From Rhodoferax sp. TH121 (GTDB taxonomy: Bacteria; Pseudomonadota; Gammaproteobacteria; Burkholderiales; Burkholderiaceae_C): a stretch of DNA of 64,000 nucleotides. Shown piece by piece: positions 24,578 through 33,590 of this stretch. Position numbers and translations under genes: made by a program. The DNA lies in contig NZ_NOXW01000012.1 of the NCBI RefSeq assembly GCF_002251855.1, positions 24,918 to 88,917 of the forward strand. The letters run 5' to 3'. The number at the start of each line of letters is the position of its first letter. Within the stretch, counting starts at the first letter, position 1. The notes beneath the pieces are model-generated. The model did no database searches and was not told where the DNA came from. It saw only the letters and a list, made by a program, of their open reading frames with translations.

Positions 24578-25798
24578 TCAGGCCTGTGCAGCCAGGGAGC
24601 GCAGCAAGGCGCGGTTGACCTCGTCGGCCTCCAGCCTGTGGGCCCGGCAGACGTCGCGGATGACTTTGGTGTTGCCGCTCTCCAAGGCGCTGGCGGTTTC
24701 CAGCCAGGGGGCGTAGGGGCCGGTTTGGCCCAGGATGGCAGAGGCCACCCGGCCGGGCAGGGGCAGGCGGTGCAGGGCGGCGCCCAGGGTTTCGCCCAGC
24801 AGCAGGTCCACCTGCGAAAAGATGCCGCACAAAAACACTTCGCGGCGCAGGTCGTCTTCAATGCCGGCATCGGCCAGCCGCTCCATGATGCGGGCGCGCA
24901 GCACGATGGCGGCGCGGATGGGCTGCAGGTTGGCGTCTGCGCTGGCGTGGGGCATTTGCTCCATGAGCCAGGCGCGCAGGCGGCTGTAGCCCAGCGTCAT
25001 GAGGCCTTGGCGAACGCTGCCGATCTCGGTGCGCAAGGACAGCGCGGCGGAATTGGCGTAGCGCAGGAAGCGGTACGTCAGCAGCGGCTCGTCGCCCAGG
25101 CGGTGCTCCAGGGCTTCCAGCGATTCGTCGGCATCGATGGCGTGTACCAGGTCCAGCAGCAGCTGGCGCGCGGGCTGAATTTGTTTGTAGCGGTAGCCGT
25201 AGAGCATTTCCTCAGTGGGCCAGCCGGCCACGCCCCAGGCGGCTTGGTGGTCCAGGGCGTGTTCCACCAGGGCTTGGCTGGCCAAGCCCTCGTACAGTTC
25301 ACCCGGCAAGATGGGCGAGGTCCAATGGCCGTGGGTGTTGCCGCCGTCGTGGGTGCGCTGCAGCGCAGCGCGCAGGGCAGCTAGCGCCTCATGCGGGCTG
25401 ATGCTGCGCAGGGTTTTGTGAAACAGGTTTTGCAGTTCGCCAGTGGGTGGGTGGCCGGCTTCGCCGCGCCAGAGCAGGCGCACGCCGCGTTGCTGGGCTT
25501 TGCGCATGCGGCCCGCCAGCAGGGCGTCGCCCAGCCAGGGGTCCGGAATCTCCAGCCACATGCCTTGGGCCGGCGCATGGTCCAGCAGGTCGCTGAGCAG
25601 TCCGGGGGTGTGCACCACCAGAATTTGAGCGTCCAGGCCGGCGGGCCAGAGTTCGTGCAGGGTGTGCAGCAGGTGCTGCGCGTCCACCGCGCTGCTGAGG
25701 TTGGGCTCCACCACCAGGCGTGTGGCGCAGCGTTGGCGCCAGGCGTTCCACACGGGTTGGTAGCCCATGGTCACGCTGCCCAGCACGGAGTTGCTCAT
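24578..25798 (-). CDS. HDOD-domain protein (EAL-HDOD/YuxH-like), linked to the flg genes
   Basis: A 406-residue signalling protein. The C-terminal half is an HDOD domain (LEALEHRLGDEPLLTYRFLRYANSAALSLRTEIGSVRQGLMTLGYSRLRAWL). The N-terminal half opens MGYQPVWNAW like EAL-HDOD (YuxH-type) proteins, but the EAL catalytic motif is not visible, so phosphodiesterase activity is unlikely. It starts 3 bp after the flgL stop and is therefore probably the last gene of the flgB-L transcript. A role in motility or c-di-GMP-related control is inferred from position. Confidence 0.85.
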   Translation of the reverse strand: MSNSVLGSVTMGYQPVWNAWRQRCATRLVVEPNLSSAVDAQHLLHTLHELWPAGLDAQILVVHTPGLLSDLLDHAPAQGMWLEIPDPWLGDALLAGRMRKAQQRGVRLLWRGEAGHPPTGELQNLFHKTLRSISPHEALAALRAALQRTHDGGNTHGHWTSPILPGELYEGLASQALVEHALDHQAAWGVAGWPTEEMLYGYRYKQIQPARQLLLDLVHAIDADESLEALEHRLGDEPLLTYRFLRYANSAALSLRTEIGSVRQGLMTLGYSRLRAWLMEQMPHASADANLQPIRAAIVLRARIMERLADAGIEDDLRREVFLCGIFSQVDLLLGETLGAALHRLPLPGRVASAILGQTGPYAPWLETASALESGNTKVIRDVCRAHRLEADEVNRALLRSLAAQA

Positions 25799-25801
25799 GG
25801 C

Positions 25802-27052
25802 TTATCCAATGAAGTTGAATAGCGACAGCTTTTGCACCTGGGCATAGGACTGCAGCGCGGCCGAATAGCCGGTTTGCTGGTTCTGGAAGTCGGCAATGCC
25901 TTTGATCATGTCCAGGTCTTCGGCGCGGGAGCGGTCGGCTTCCAGCTGGATGCTGCGCGACTCTTGCGTGGAGGTGATGCGGTCGGCCCGGTTGAGCAGG
26001 TCACCGGCCTGGCCGCGTACGGCAGATATCCGCTCCATGCCAATGTCCAGGTTGCCCAGCGCCTGGGCCACCGCTTGCGAGGCGGCGTTGGCGTTGACTG
26101 CGCTGCCGATGTCGCGGATGGCGTCGTCCATGACGCTGAAGATGCTGGGGCTGGTGTCCACGGTGATGGTGTCCCCGGCCACAGGCAGGCCATTCACGGT
26201 CATCGACAGGCCGGGCATGGCTGTGATGGTGAAGCTGGGTGGCAGGTTGGACGGGAAGGACGCGGTCAGGCCCGACTGCGTGGGGCCGGCCACGGGTGGG
26301 CCTTCAGCCACGCTATAGGTCACCGTGGTGGTGCCGGCCACCGTAGACACGGCATCGATGGTGATGGAGTAGCTGGAGCCGTTGACCAAGGTGGGGTCGA
26401 CCACCGTGACGGGGCCAGTCTGCAGTGTGCGGTCGGTCGGAATCTGGGACAGGGTGACGTTATAGGCGCCGTCGCGGCGGGCTTGCAGCATGAAGGCGCT
26501 CTCGCCATCGAGCGTGCCAGGGATGGCGTTTTCGCTGGCCGCGGCTTGGCCAGGCAGGCCCAAAAAGCTGTAGTCGGCGGGCGGCGAGTTGGGGCCGGCA
26601 AAGGGCACCTGGCCACTGCCCAGGGCAGCAAACAGGGGCAGGCCGTTGTTGTCTTTGCGGTTGGCCATGGTCAGCACCTGCTCGCGCAGGCCTTGCAGTT
26701 CCACGGCAATGGTGCGGCGTTCGGCGGCGGTGTTGTTGCCGTTTCCTGCGTTCACGGTGAGTTCGCGGAACCGTTGCAGCGCGCTGGTGATGTCGCCCAA
26801 GGTGCTTTCGGCCGAGGCGATGGAGTTCTTTTGTGCCTCCAGCGCACGCTGGTCGGTGGCAATGCGGGCCAGACGGGTGAGCGAACGCTCGGCCTGGGCG
26901 GCGCCGGTGGGGTCGTCGCTGGCGCGCACCACACGTTTGCCGGAGGTCAGGTTCTCTTGCAGGTCGGCCAGCTTGGTTTGCCGTGCCGTGAGGTTGCGCA
27001 TCGCCAGGTCGTAGGTATTGGCCGTGCCCAGGCGAGATAAAGAAGTGGCCAT
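25802..27052 (-). CDS. flgL: Flagellar hook-associated protein 3
   Basis: Junction protein between hook-filament adaptor FlgK and the flagellin filament; exported by the flagellar type III system. The 416-residue product has the flagellin-like N-terminus (LGTANTYDLAMRNLTARQTKLADLQENLTSGKRVVRASDDPTGAAQAERS) and C-terminus (ADRSRAEDLDMIKGIADFQNQQTGYSAALQSYAQVQKLSLFNFI), with a variable middle domain. Length is larger than the E. coli protein (317) but usual for Burkholderiales. It follows flgK by 20 bp. Confidence 0.96.
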   Translation of the reverse strand: MATSLSRLGTANTYDLAMRNLTARQTKLADLQENLTSGKRVVRASDDPTGAAQAERSLTRLARIATDQRALEAQKNSIASAESTLGDITSALQRFRELTVNAGNGNNTAAERRTIAVELQGLREQVLTMANRKDNNGLPLFAALGSGQVPFAGPNSPPADYSFLGLPGQAAASENAIPGTLDGESAFMLQARRDGAYNVTLSQIPTDRTLQTGPVTVVDPTLVNGSSYSITIDAVSTVAGTTTVTYSVAEGPPVAGPTQSGLTASFPSNLPPSFTITAMPGLSMTVNGLPVAGDTITVDTSPSIFSVMDDAIRDIGSAVNANAASQAVAQALGNLDIGMERISAVRGQAGDLLNRADRITSTQESRSIQLEADRSRAEDLDMIKGIADFQNQQTGYSAALQSYAQVQKLSLFNFIG

Positions 27053-27072
27053 GGTGGTCGTCCTCCGGTGCC

Positions 27073-29070
27073 TCAGCGGTTGAGGCCTTGCATCAGGGTG
27101 TCAAAAATGCTTTGCGCGATCTGGATCATTTTGGCCGAGGCTTGGTAGGCCTGCTGGTACTGCAACAGTTTGGCAGCTTCTTCGTCCAGATTCACGCCCG
27201 ATACGCCAGTGCGGTCTTTCTCCAGATTGGTGGCAATGGAGCTGGACACTTCGGCCGCGTACGCCGCGCTTTGGCTGCGGATACCAATCTGCGAGATCAG
27301 GCTGGCGTAGCCGTCAGTCAGGGCGGCGCCGTCAAACATGGCCACATCACGCAGGTTCATCATGGCGGTGGCATTGCCCGAGTTGAGCTTGTAGTCCACG
27401 CCGTAGGCCGGGTCTTTGATGTCGATGACCGTGAAGGTGTCGCCCGGCTTGGGCGAGCCTTGCAGGGTGAAGGTCCAGCCGGTCAGCGGGTCGTTGTAAG
27501 TGGGCGGCAACGTCGGGTAGTTGTTGGGAAATTCTGCCTCGATGGCCTGACCCGGCGTGTAGGTGAACACGGTCGTGTTGGCTACCGGGGTTTCGTCGCT
27601 GCGGGTGTAGGTGTTGGTGCCGGTAAAGGTGAACACCACCGGCGTGGCCAGCGACATGGGCAGTGTGCGCGCACTGATGGACACCTGCTTGAGGCTGCCC
27701 TGGTTGGTGCTGCCCATGGAGCCCGCAATCGGGCTGGCCACTGCCAGGTTGCGCGGGGTTGCGAAGACGCTGTCGATGTTGCTGGCCGAGGTGCTGAAGG
27801 GCTTGAGCAAAAAGCGGTCGCCCACATTGGGCGTGCCCGACACAAAAATGTCCAGGCCGTCGACGTTGGCCAGTGCGCCCGAGGTGGGGGCAGGCGTTTG
27901 CGGAAAACTCACGACCAGGCCGTCGGAGCGGCGCGTGATGGAGCCGGAGGTCGCAGAGCTGAAGTTGACCTCGTAGTCCGACGCAGCAAACTTGCTGACA
28001 TCGGTGATGGCCAGCGTCAGCCCGCCGGTACCGGTGTTGACCGTGGCCGGAGGCACGGGCTGGCGGATGTTTTGCCCATTGAAGGTGGCGGGAGTGAACA
28101 GGTTGCCGCCAAAGTTGCCATCCAGGTCCAGGCCGAGCTGGTGCTGCGCGTTCATGGCCGTACTGACGGCCATGGTCAGGCGGCCCAGCAGGTTGCGGCC
28201 TTCCACCAGGTCGCTGTTTTGGAAGCGCAGCAGTCCAGCAACTTCGCCGCCGCCCAGAGCGTTTTCGTCCAGCACCACGGTCAGGCCGTTGCGGGTGATG
28301 GCCAGCTTGTTCTTTAATGTGTCGCCAAAGTCATCGCTGACGATGGATACGGGCGACACCGTGGTGCCCAGCACCAAGGCCTGGCTGCTGGCCAGGAAGA
28401 TGCCCACCGTGCCATCGTCGGCGGGGATGGAGGTGGTTTGCACGTACTGGTTGAGCTCGCGCACCAGTTGGTCGCGGCGGTCCAGCAGGTCATTGGGGGG
28501 CTGGCCTGTGCCTTGTGCGCGGGCAATTTCGTCATTCACCTCGGCAATGCCGCGTGCCAAGGTGTTGATGGCGCTGGCTTTTTGGCGCAACTCCTGGTCC
28601 ACGCCTTGTTGGAGGTCGTCCAGCGATTGCGAGGCAGCCCGCATGCGTGAAGCGGTTTCGTCCACCCGGGTCAGTGCCACGGTGCGGGCGGTCAAGTCGG
28701 TGGGGGCGCTGGCCACATCGGAGAACGCGTTCAGCATCTCGCTGATGGAGGCTCCCAAGCCACTGGTGCCACCGGGGAAGATGCCTTCGAGCTGGCTGAG
28801 CTTGTCAGAGCGGGTGACGTCGGCTGCCTGTACCGAGCTGGCCAGGGTGGACTGGCGTGTCAAAAAGGCGCTGAAATTGCGCTGGATGGTTTGCACATCC
28901 ACGCCCTTGCCGATGTAGCCACCGCCGCTGAATTGGCCCTCCACTGTTTGCAGCGTGACGGTCTGGCGCGAGTAGCCGGGCGTGTTGACGTTGGCAATGT
29001 TGTTGCCTGCCGTTTGCAGCGCAACCTGGTTGGCTTGCAGTGCGCGCGTGCCGATGTTGAGAATGCTCAT
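27073..29070 (-). CDS. flgK: Flagellar hook-associated protein 1
   Basis: Hook-filament junction protein of 665 residues. The N-terminus SILNIGTRALQANQVALQTAGNNIANVNTPGYSRQTV is the rod/hook-type helix with the ANVNTPGYSRQ signature; the C-terminus SGVNLDEEAAKLLQYQQAYQASAKMIQIAQSIFDTLM is the matching coiled-coil end. The variable central region explains the length above the E. coli value (547). It is 12 bp downstream of flgJ in the same operon, so it shares the early operon promoter rather than having its own. Confidence 0.97.
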   Translation of the reverse strand: MSILNIGTRALQANQVALQTAGNNIANVNTPGYSRQTVTLQTVEGQFSGGGYIGKGVDVQTIQRNFSAFLTRQSTLASSVQAADVTRSDKLSQLEGIFPGGTSGLGASISEMLNAFSDVASAPTDLTARTVALTRVDETASRMRAASQSLDDLQQGVDQELRQKASAINTLARGIAEVNDEIARAQGTGQPPNDLLDRRDQLVRELNQYVQTTSIPADDGTVGIFLASSQALVLGTTVSPVSIVSDDFGDTLKNKLAITRNGLTVVLDENALGGGEVAGLLRFQNSDLVEGRNLLGRLTMAVSTAMNAQHQLGLDLDGNFGGNLFTPATFNGQNIRQPVPPATVNTGTGGLTLAITDVSKFAASDYEVNFSSATSGSITRRSDGLVVSFPQTPAPTSGALANVDGLDIFVSGTPNVGDRFLLKPFSTSASNIDSVFATPRNLAVASPIAGSMGSTNQGSLKQVSISARTLPMSLATPVVFTFTGTNTYTRSDETPVANTTVFTYTPGQAIEAEFPNNYPTLPPTYNDPLTGWTFTLQGSPKPGDTFTVIDIKDPAYGVDYKLNSGNATAMMNLRDVAMFDGAALTDGYASLISQIGIRSQSAAYAAEVSSSIATNLEKDRTGVSGVNLDEEAAKLLQYQQAYQASAKMIQIAQSIFDTLMQGLNR

Positions 29071-29082
29071 GGTGGCGTCCGG

Positions 29083-30021
29083 TTACACCTGCAAGCGACG
29101 CAGGTGCAGGGTGGTGTTGATGGCGCGGCTCAGTTTGGCGGCGTACTCCGGGTCGGTGGCATACCCTGCTTTTTGCAGGCCACTGGCAAATGCTTGGGCC
29201 GAACCTGTTTGGGCACGTACCTTGGCGTAACGTGGGCTCTCCGAGATCAGGCGGGCGTAGTCTTTGAAAGAGTCTTCGTAAGAGTCGTAGGCGCGGAACT
29301 TGGCAACCTGTTTTTTTGCAACACCGTTCACGTATTCGGTGGTGGTGATTTCTGCCACCTTGCCGGTCCAGCTGGCACCGGCCTTGATCCCAAACAGGTT
29401 GAAGGAGTTGCCGCCACCCTTGGTCTTGATCTGCGCGCGGCCCCAGCCGGTTTCGTGGCCGGCCTGACCCAGCATGAAGCTGGCGGGAATGCCGGTGGCT
29501 TTCTCCACCTTGCTGGCCACATCGGAGTGTTGGCGCACAAAGTTGGCTTGGCTCTCCGTCGGGGTGCGTTTGATTTTGACGGGGGGCAGGGTGGCATCGG
29601 ACACGGTGGCCCGGGGTGCCGTGGACGGGGTGGCGCTGCCCAATGTCTGGGGGCGCACGGGCAAGGTGGATTCGGCGCCCGGTTCTGCGGTGATGCCCAT
29701 TTGGCGTGTCAGTTGCTGTGCGATCAGGTCGGACAGGCCGCCGGGTTGGCCGGACATGCTGACTGCGAGCTGCTGGTCCAACAGGTCGGTACCGAGGTCG
29801 CTGCCGGGGTTGTCCAACATGCCGGATTTCATGGTGGCCTCGCGCATGCTTTTGACCAGCTCGCGCATGAACAGGGATTCGAATTGTTTGGCCGTTTCCT
29901 TGATGGCTTCCGGCGAGTTTTTGCCCGCCTGCAGCTTGAGGTGGCCCAGCGACTGGGTGTCCACCGCCAGGCTCTGCATGCTGGTCAGCGAAGGGCTCGA
30001 ATAGCTGTTGCCGTAACTCAT
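29083..30021 (-). CDS. flgJ: Flagellar rod assembly protein/muramidase
   Basis: Dual-function protein of 312 residues that caps the growing rod and opens the peptidoglycan. The N-terminal rod-binding domain (KETAKQFESLFMRELVKSMREATMKSG, then DLLDQQLAVSMS) is followed by a linker and a C-terminal GH73-type N-acetylglucosaminidase domain with LGQAGHETGWGRAQIK, which contains the likely catalytic Glu, and FNLFGIKAGASW. The two-domain form is typical of beta- and gammaproteobacteria. One base separates it from flgI. Confidence 0.96.
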   Translation of the reverse strand: MSYGNSYSSPSLTSMQSLAVDTQSLGHLKLQAGKNSPEAIKETAKQFESLFMRELVKSMREATMKSGMLDNPGSDLGTDLLDQQLAVSMSGQPGGLSDLIAQQLTRQMGITAEPGAESTLPVRPQTLGSATPSTAPRATVSDATLPPVKIKRTPTESQANFVRQHSDVASKVEKATGIPASFMLGQAGHETGWGRAQIKTKGGGNSFNLFGIKAGASWTGKVAEITTTEYVNGVAKKQVAKFRAYDSYEDSFKDYARLISESPRYAKVRAQTGSAQAFASGLQKAGYATDPEYAAKLSRAINTTLHLRRLQV

Positions 30022-30022
30022 G

Positions 30023-31165
30023 TCAGATAACCTCCAGCTCCGCGTTCAGCGCGCCGGCCGATTTGATGGCTTGCAGAATGGCCAACAGGTCTTGTGGTGT
30101 GGCGCCCAAGGAATTGAGCGCCTTCACCACATCGGTCAGCTGGGTGGCTGCGGGCAGCTGGATGAGCTTGCCGGCCTCTTGTTTGATGTCAATGGCCGCT
30201 TGTTCGCCCACCACGGTTTGTCCGCCCGACAGGGCGTTGGGCTGGCTGATGACGGGCGTGGAAGACACGCTGATGGACAGGTTGCCATGGGCCACGGCGC
30301 AGGGGCCCAGGGTCACGGCCTGGTTCATCACGATGGAGCCGGTGCGGGAGTTGATGATCACCTTGGCCGCTGCAATCGAGTTCTCGATGGGGAGTTCTTC
30401 CATCTCGGCGATGAAGGTCACGCGTTCATTGGGGCTGGTCGGGGCCTTCACTTGCACGGTGCGGCCGTCCAGCGCCTGGGCAATGCTGTTGCCAAAACGG
30501 TTGTTGATGGTTTGGGCCACTTTGCGGGCGGTCTGGAAGTCCGAGGCGCTCAGGCTCAGGTTGATGGTGGGACCTTCTTGCAGTGCTGTGGGGACGCTGC
30601 GTTCCACCTGCGCGCCATCTGGAATCCGGCCTGCGCTGAGGTGGTTCACCTGCACCTTGCTGCCTCCGGCAGCAGCTCCGGCGCCCGCAACAATCAGGTT
30701 GCCCTGGGCTAGTGCGTAGACCTCGCCATCGGCGCCTTTGAGCGGTGTTGCAATCAGGGTGCCGCCCTTTAGGGATTTGGCATTGCCAAGGGACGACACA
30801 TTGATGTCCAGCAGCTGGCCGGGCCGGGCAAATGCAGGCAGCTGGGCGGTGACCAGCACGGCTGCCACGTTTTTCATTTGCAGCTGGGCTTGGGAGGCAG
30901 CAGTGAGCGTGAGCCCCAGCTGCTCCATGTAGTTCTTGAGGCCTTGGGTGGTGTAGGGCATCTGGGTGGTCTGGTCACCCGTGCCGTCCAACCCCACCAC
31001 CAGCCCGAAGCCGGTGAGTTGGTTGCTGCGCACGCCTTCAATGGCGGCGATTTCCTTGATCCGTGCTGCGTGGGCGGGCCCACTGCCTGCCATGACAAGT
31101 GCCACACACAGACCGCCAAGCCAGCGGCAGCCGGTGCTGAGGGGTGTTGGGTTCCAGTGTTTCAT
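30023..31165 (-). CDS. flgI: Flagellar P-ring protein
   Basis: Periplasmic protein forming the P-ring bushing around the rod in the peptidoglycan. The 380-residue product has a signal peptide (LCVALVMAGSGPAHAARIKEIA, cleavage after AHA) and the family motifs IEGVRSNQLTGFGLVVGLDGTGDQT and RTGSIVMNQAVTLGPCAVAHGNLSI. I chose ATG 31165, which places the signal peptide normally; an upstream start at 31219 adds residues without family character. Between flgH and flgJ. Confidence 0.96.
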   Translation of the reverse strand: MKHWNPTPLSTGCRWLGGLCVALVMAGSGPAHAARIKEIAAIEGVRSNQLTGFGLVVGLDGTGDQTTQMPYTTQGLKNYMEQLGLTLTAASQAQLQMKNVAAVLVTAQLPAFARPGQLLDINVSSLGNAKSLKGGTLIATPLKGADGEVYALAQGNLIVAGAGAAAGGSKVQVNHLSAGRIPDGAQVERSVPTALQEGPTINLSLSASDFQTARKVAQTINNRFGNSIAQALDGRTVQVKAPTSPNERVTFIAEMEELPIENSIAAAKVIINSRTGSIVMNQAVTLGPCAVAHGNLSISVSSTPVISQPNALSGGQTVVGEQAAIDIKQEAGKLIQLPAATQLTDVVKALNSLGATPQDLLAILQAIKSAGALNAELEVI

Positions 31166-31231
31166 GTGCAGAGTCGGTAACGGGGACGGTCCGACTGGAC
31201 CTGTTACCCCTCGGCACAATTCTGGAGATCT

Positions 31232-31948
31232 TTAGAAGGGGCTAACGTTCAAAAAGAACCGGGATAACCAGCCAACTGTTTGCGCTTCCCCTTGCGCACC
31301 ACGGCCGCGCGATTCAACACGCACGTTGGCCACCTGGGTCGAGCTGATCACACTGCCAGGTTGCACCATGCGCGGGTCTACCGTGCCCGAGAAGCGCAGG
31401 ACATCCACGTTCTGGTTCACGCCAATCTGCTTTTCTCCGGTGACCACCATGTGGCCGTTGGGCAATACCTCCACTACGGTGGCAGTGATGGAGCCGGCGA
31501 AGGTGTTGGCACTTTCCGTACCACCCTTGCCCGAGAAGTTGTTGTTGGTCGTGGCGCCGACGTTGAATTTGGAGAGACCGGAGAGGTCGTTGAATGGCAA
31601 CGCCGTCACTGCGCCATCGACCGAGGTATTGCGGTTGACGGTGGAGGTGGACTTCTGGCTGGCTGTGACGTTTTCAGCAATCTGGATGGTTACGGTATCG
31701 CCCACCTGACGCGCGCGCCGATCTTCAAATGCGGGACGATAGCCTACGTTTTGGTAGAGGCTGCCGGTGTTGGGGCGGGCGGCCCCTGGGGTGGTGGCAG
31801 GCGTAGCCGCAACGCGTGGCTCGGCAAAATCGACGGTGACTTTTTGCGGTAACTGCTGACAGGCGCTGGTCAATGCCATGACGGCTGCTGCCGTGGCGGT
31901 GGCACGCAGCAAGCCGAGCGCTTTAGGGGCATGGGTGCGGTGGGTCAT
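31232..31948 (-). CDS. flgH: Flagellar L-ring lipoprotein
   Basis: Outer-membrane L-ring protein of 238 residues. A lipoprotein signal peptide ends in the lipobox LTSAC with the acylated C30. Conserved parts include GSLYQNVGYRPAFEDRRARQVGDTVTIQIAENVTASQKS and VLPNGHMVVTGEKQIGVNQNVDVLRFSGTVDPR, typical FlgH. It follows flgG by 16 bp. Confidence 0.96.
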   Translation of the reverse strand: MTHRTHAPKALGLLRATATAAAVMALTSACQQLPQKVTVDFAEPRVAATPATTPGAARPNTGSLYQNVGYRPAFEDRRARQVGDTVTIQIAENVTASQKSTSTVNRNTSVDGAVTALPFNDLSGLSKFNVGATTNNNFSGKGGTESANTFAGSITATVVEVLPNGHMVVTGEKQIGVNQNVDVLRFSGTVDPRMVQPGSVISSTQVANVRVESRGRGAQGEAQTVGWLSRFFLNVSPF

Positions 31949-31964
31949 GGCTTACCTTGCGGGT

Positions 31965-32747
31965 TTAGAGCTGGCCGAGCTTTTGCAGCATCTGGTCTGA
32001 GGTCTGGATGGCCTTAGAGTTCATTTCGTAGGCGCGTTGGGTTTGGATCATGGTGACCAGTTCCTGCACCACGTTCACGTTGGACGTTTCCACAAAGCCT
32101 TGCATCAGGGTGCCCAAGCCGTTTTCTCCGGCATTGCCCGCGTTCGGCTGACCAGACGCCACACTTTCGGCGTACAGGTTTTGGCCTTTGGGCTCCAGGC
32201 CCGCGGGGTTGATGAAGCTGGCCAGGGTGATGGTGCCCACGGGTTGCGGCGCGGTATTGCCAGGCACTTGGACGGTGACTTCGCCGTTTTGGGCAATTGC
32301 CAGGCTGGTGGCGTTCGCAGGCACTGTGATGCCATTGAGCACGGGCAGGCCGCCGGAGGTGACCAGTCGGCCCTGGTTATCGAGTTGAAACGCACCGTCG
32401 CGGGTGTAGCCCACGGTGCCGTCGGCCATCGTGACCTGGAAGAAGCCGTTGCCCTGGATGGCGACGTCCAGATTGTTGCTGGATTGCTGCAGGTTGCCTT
32501 GCGCAAAGGATCGGCTAGTGGCCACGGTGCGTACACCGAGGCCGATTTGCAGGCCGGTGGGCAAAACTGCCTGCTCGTTGACTGCCGTGCCTACCTGGCG
32601 CAGGTTCTGGTACATCAGGTCCTCAAATACCGCATGCGATTTTTTGAAACCGTTGGTGGAAACGTTGGCCAGGTTGTTGGAAATGACGTCCAGCTGCATT
32701 TGCTGGGCTTCCATGCCAGTTTTGGAGATCCAGAGGGAATTGATCAT
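31965..32747 (-). CDS. flgG: Flagellar distal rod protein
   Basis: Distal-rod subunit of 260 residues. N-terminus [44 protein letters not shown]; the FlgG-specific YQNLRQVG region; C-terminus [43 protein letters not shown]. Length equals the family norm. Exported without a signal peptide by the flagellar secretion apparatus. Upstream neighbour is flgF. Confidence 0.97.
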   Translation of the reverse strand: MINSLWISKTGMEAQQMQLDVISNNLANVSTNGFKKSHAVFEDLMYQNLRQVGTAVNEQAVLPTGLQIGLGVRTVATSRSFAQGNLQQSSNNLDVAIQGNGFFQVTMADGTVGYTRDGAFQLDNQGRLVTSGGLPVLNGITVPANATSLAIAQNGEVTVQVPGNTAPQPVGTITLASFINPAGLEPKGQNLYAESVASGQPNAGNAGENGLGTLMQGFVETSNVNVVQELVTMIQTQRAYEMNSKAIQTSDQMLQKLGQL

Positions 32748-32833
32748 GTTATGTCTCCTGTAGAGCCGCTTCCAAGGAGCGGGGGGGCAGCGAATGTGAA
32801 TGAGCGTGGAGATTCACCGCGTGTCCTAATGGT

Positions 32834-33574
32834 TTAGCCTTGCAGGCTCAGCAGCTGGCCGGCGGCGCGGTCGTTGGACTCGGCGGTTTGCATCAAGCGC
32901 ATTTGCGCTTCGAACTGGCGGGCAGTCTGGATCATGCCAACCATGGCTTCAATAGCGTTGACGTTGGAGCCTTCGAGCATGCCGGGGTGAATGCGAGCGG
33001 TGTCTTCGGTGTTGAGTGGTTCACCCGACAAGGCGCGGAACAGGCCGTCATCCCCGCGCTTGAGTGGGTCCTCTGCGGTGGGAACCACGAGCTTCAAGCG
33101 GCCCACGCTGTTGGCTGGCTGGTTGCCAATTTTGGCGCTGATGTTGCCGTCCGGGCTGATGCTGACATCCGCACCTGCGGGTACCGTGATGGCGGATCCG
33201 TCACTGGAGAGGACTTGCAGTCCGTTGCCCGTGGTCAGCACGCCTTCGGCGTTTACTTCAAAGTGGCCGTTGCGGGTGTAAGCCTCGTTGCCGTCCAAGC
33301 CCTGTACCGAGAACCAGGCGTCGCCCAGTGCCATGGCATCAAGGGCGCGGTCGGTCCGCATGGCGGGGCCGGGTTTGGTGGAGTGACCGGCAGATGCTTC
33401 CAGTGCAAAAACGCGTGTGGTGGCGCCTTCGCCCCGCAAGGGCACCGCGCGGTAGGTGGCCAGTTGTGCCCGGAAACCATTGGTCGAGACGTTGGCCAGG
33501 TTGTTGGACAGGACCGCCTGGCGGTTTGCCGCCGCATTGGCGCCCGTCATCGCTGTGTAGATCAAGCGGTCCAT
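32834..33574 (-). CDS. flgF: Flagellar proximal rod protein FlgF
   Basis: Rod protein of 246 residues. It begins [46 protein letters not shown] and contains SLDGNEAYTRNG-like text (VQGLDGNEAYTRNGHFEVNAEG), with the C-terminal EGSNVNAIEAMVGMIQTARQFEAQMRLMQTAE. FlgF forms the proximal rod with FlgB and FlgC. It is 16 bp downstream of flgE; the gap to flgG is 86 bp. Confidence 0.96.
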   Translation of the reverse strand: MDRLIYTAMTGANAAANRQAVLSNNLANVSTNGFRAQLATYRAVPLRGEGATTRVFALEASAGHSTKPGPAMRTDRALDAMALGDAWFSVQGLDGNEAYTRNGHFEVNAEGVLTTGNGLQVLSSDGSAITVPAGADVSISPDGNISAKIGNQPANSVGRLKLVVPTAEDPLKRGDDGLFRALSGEPLNTEDTARIHPGMLEGSNVNAIEAMVGMIQTARQFEAQMRLMQTAESNDRAAGQLLSLQG

Positions 33575-33590
33575 GGTGGTTCAGCTCCGG

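Noticed and set aside
27088..30712. Long plus-strand frames opposite flgK, flgJ and flgI
   Set aside because: They mirror strongly conserved flagellar genes codon by codon and lack ribosome-binding sites or recognisable domains.
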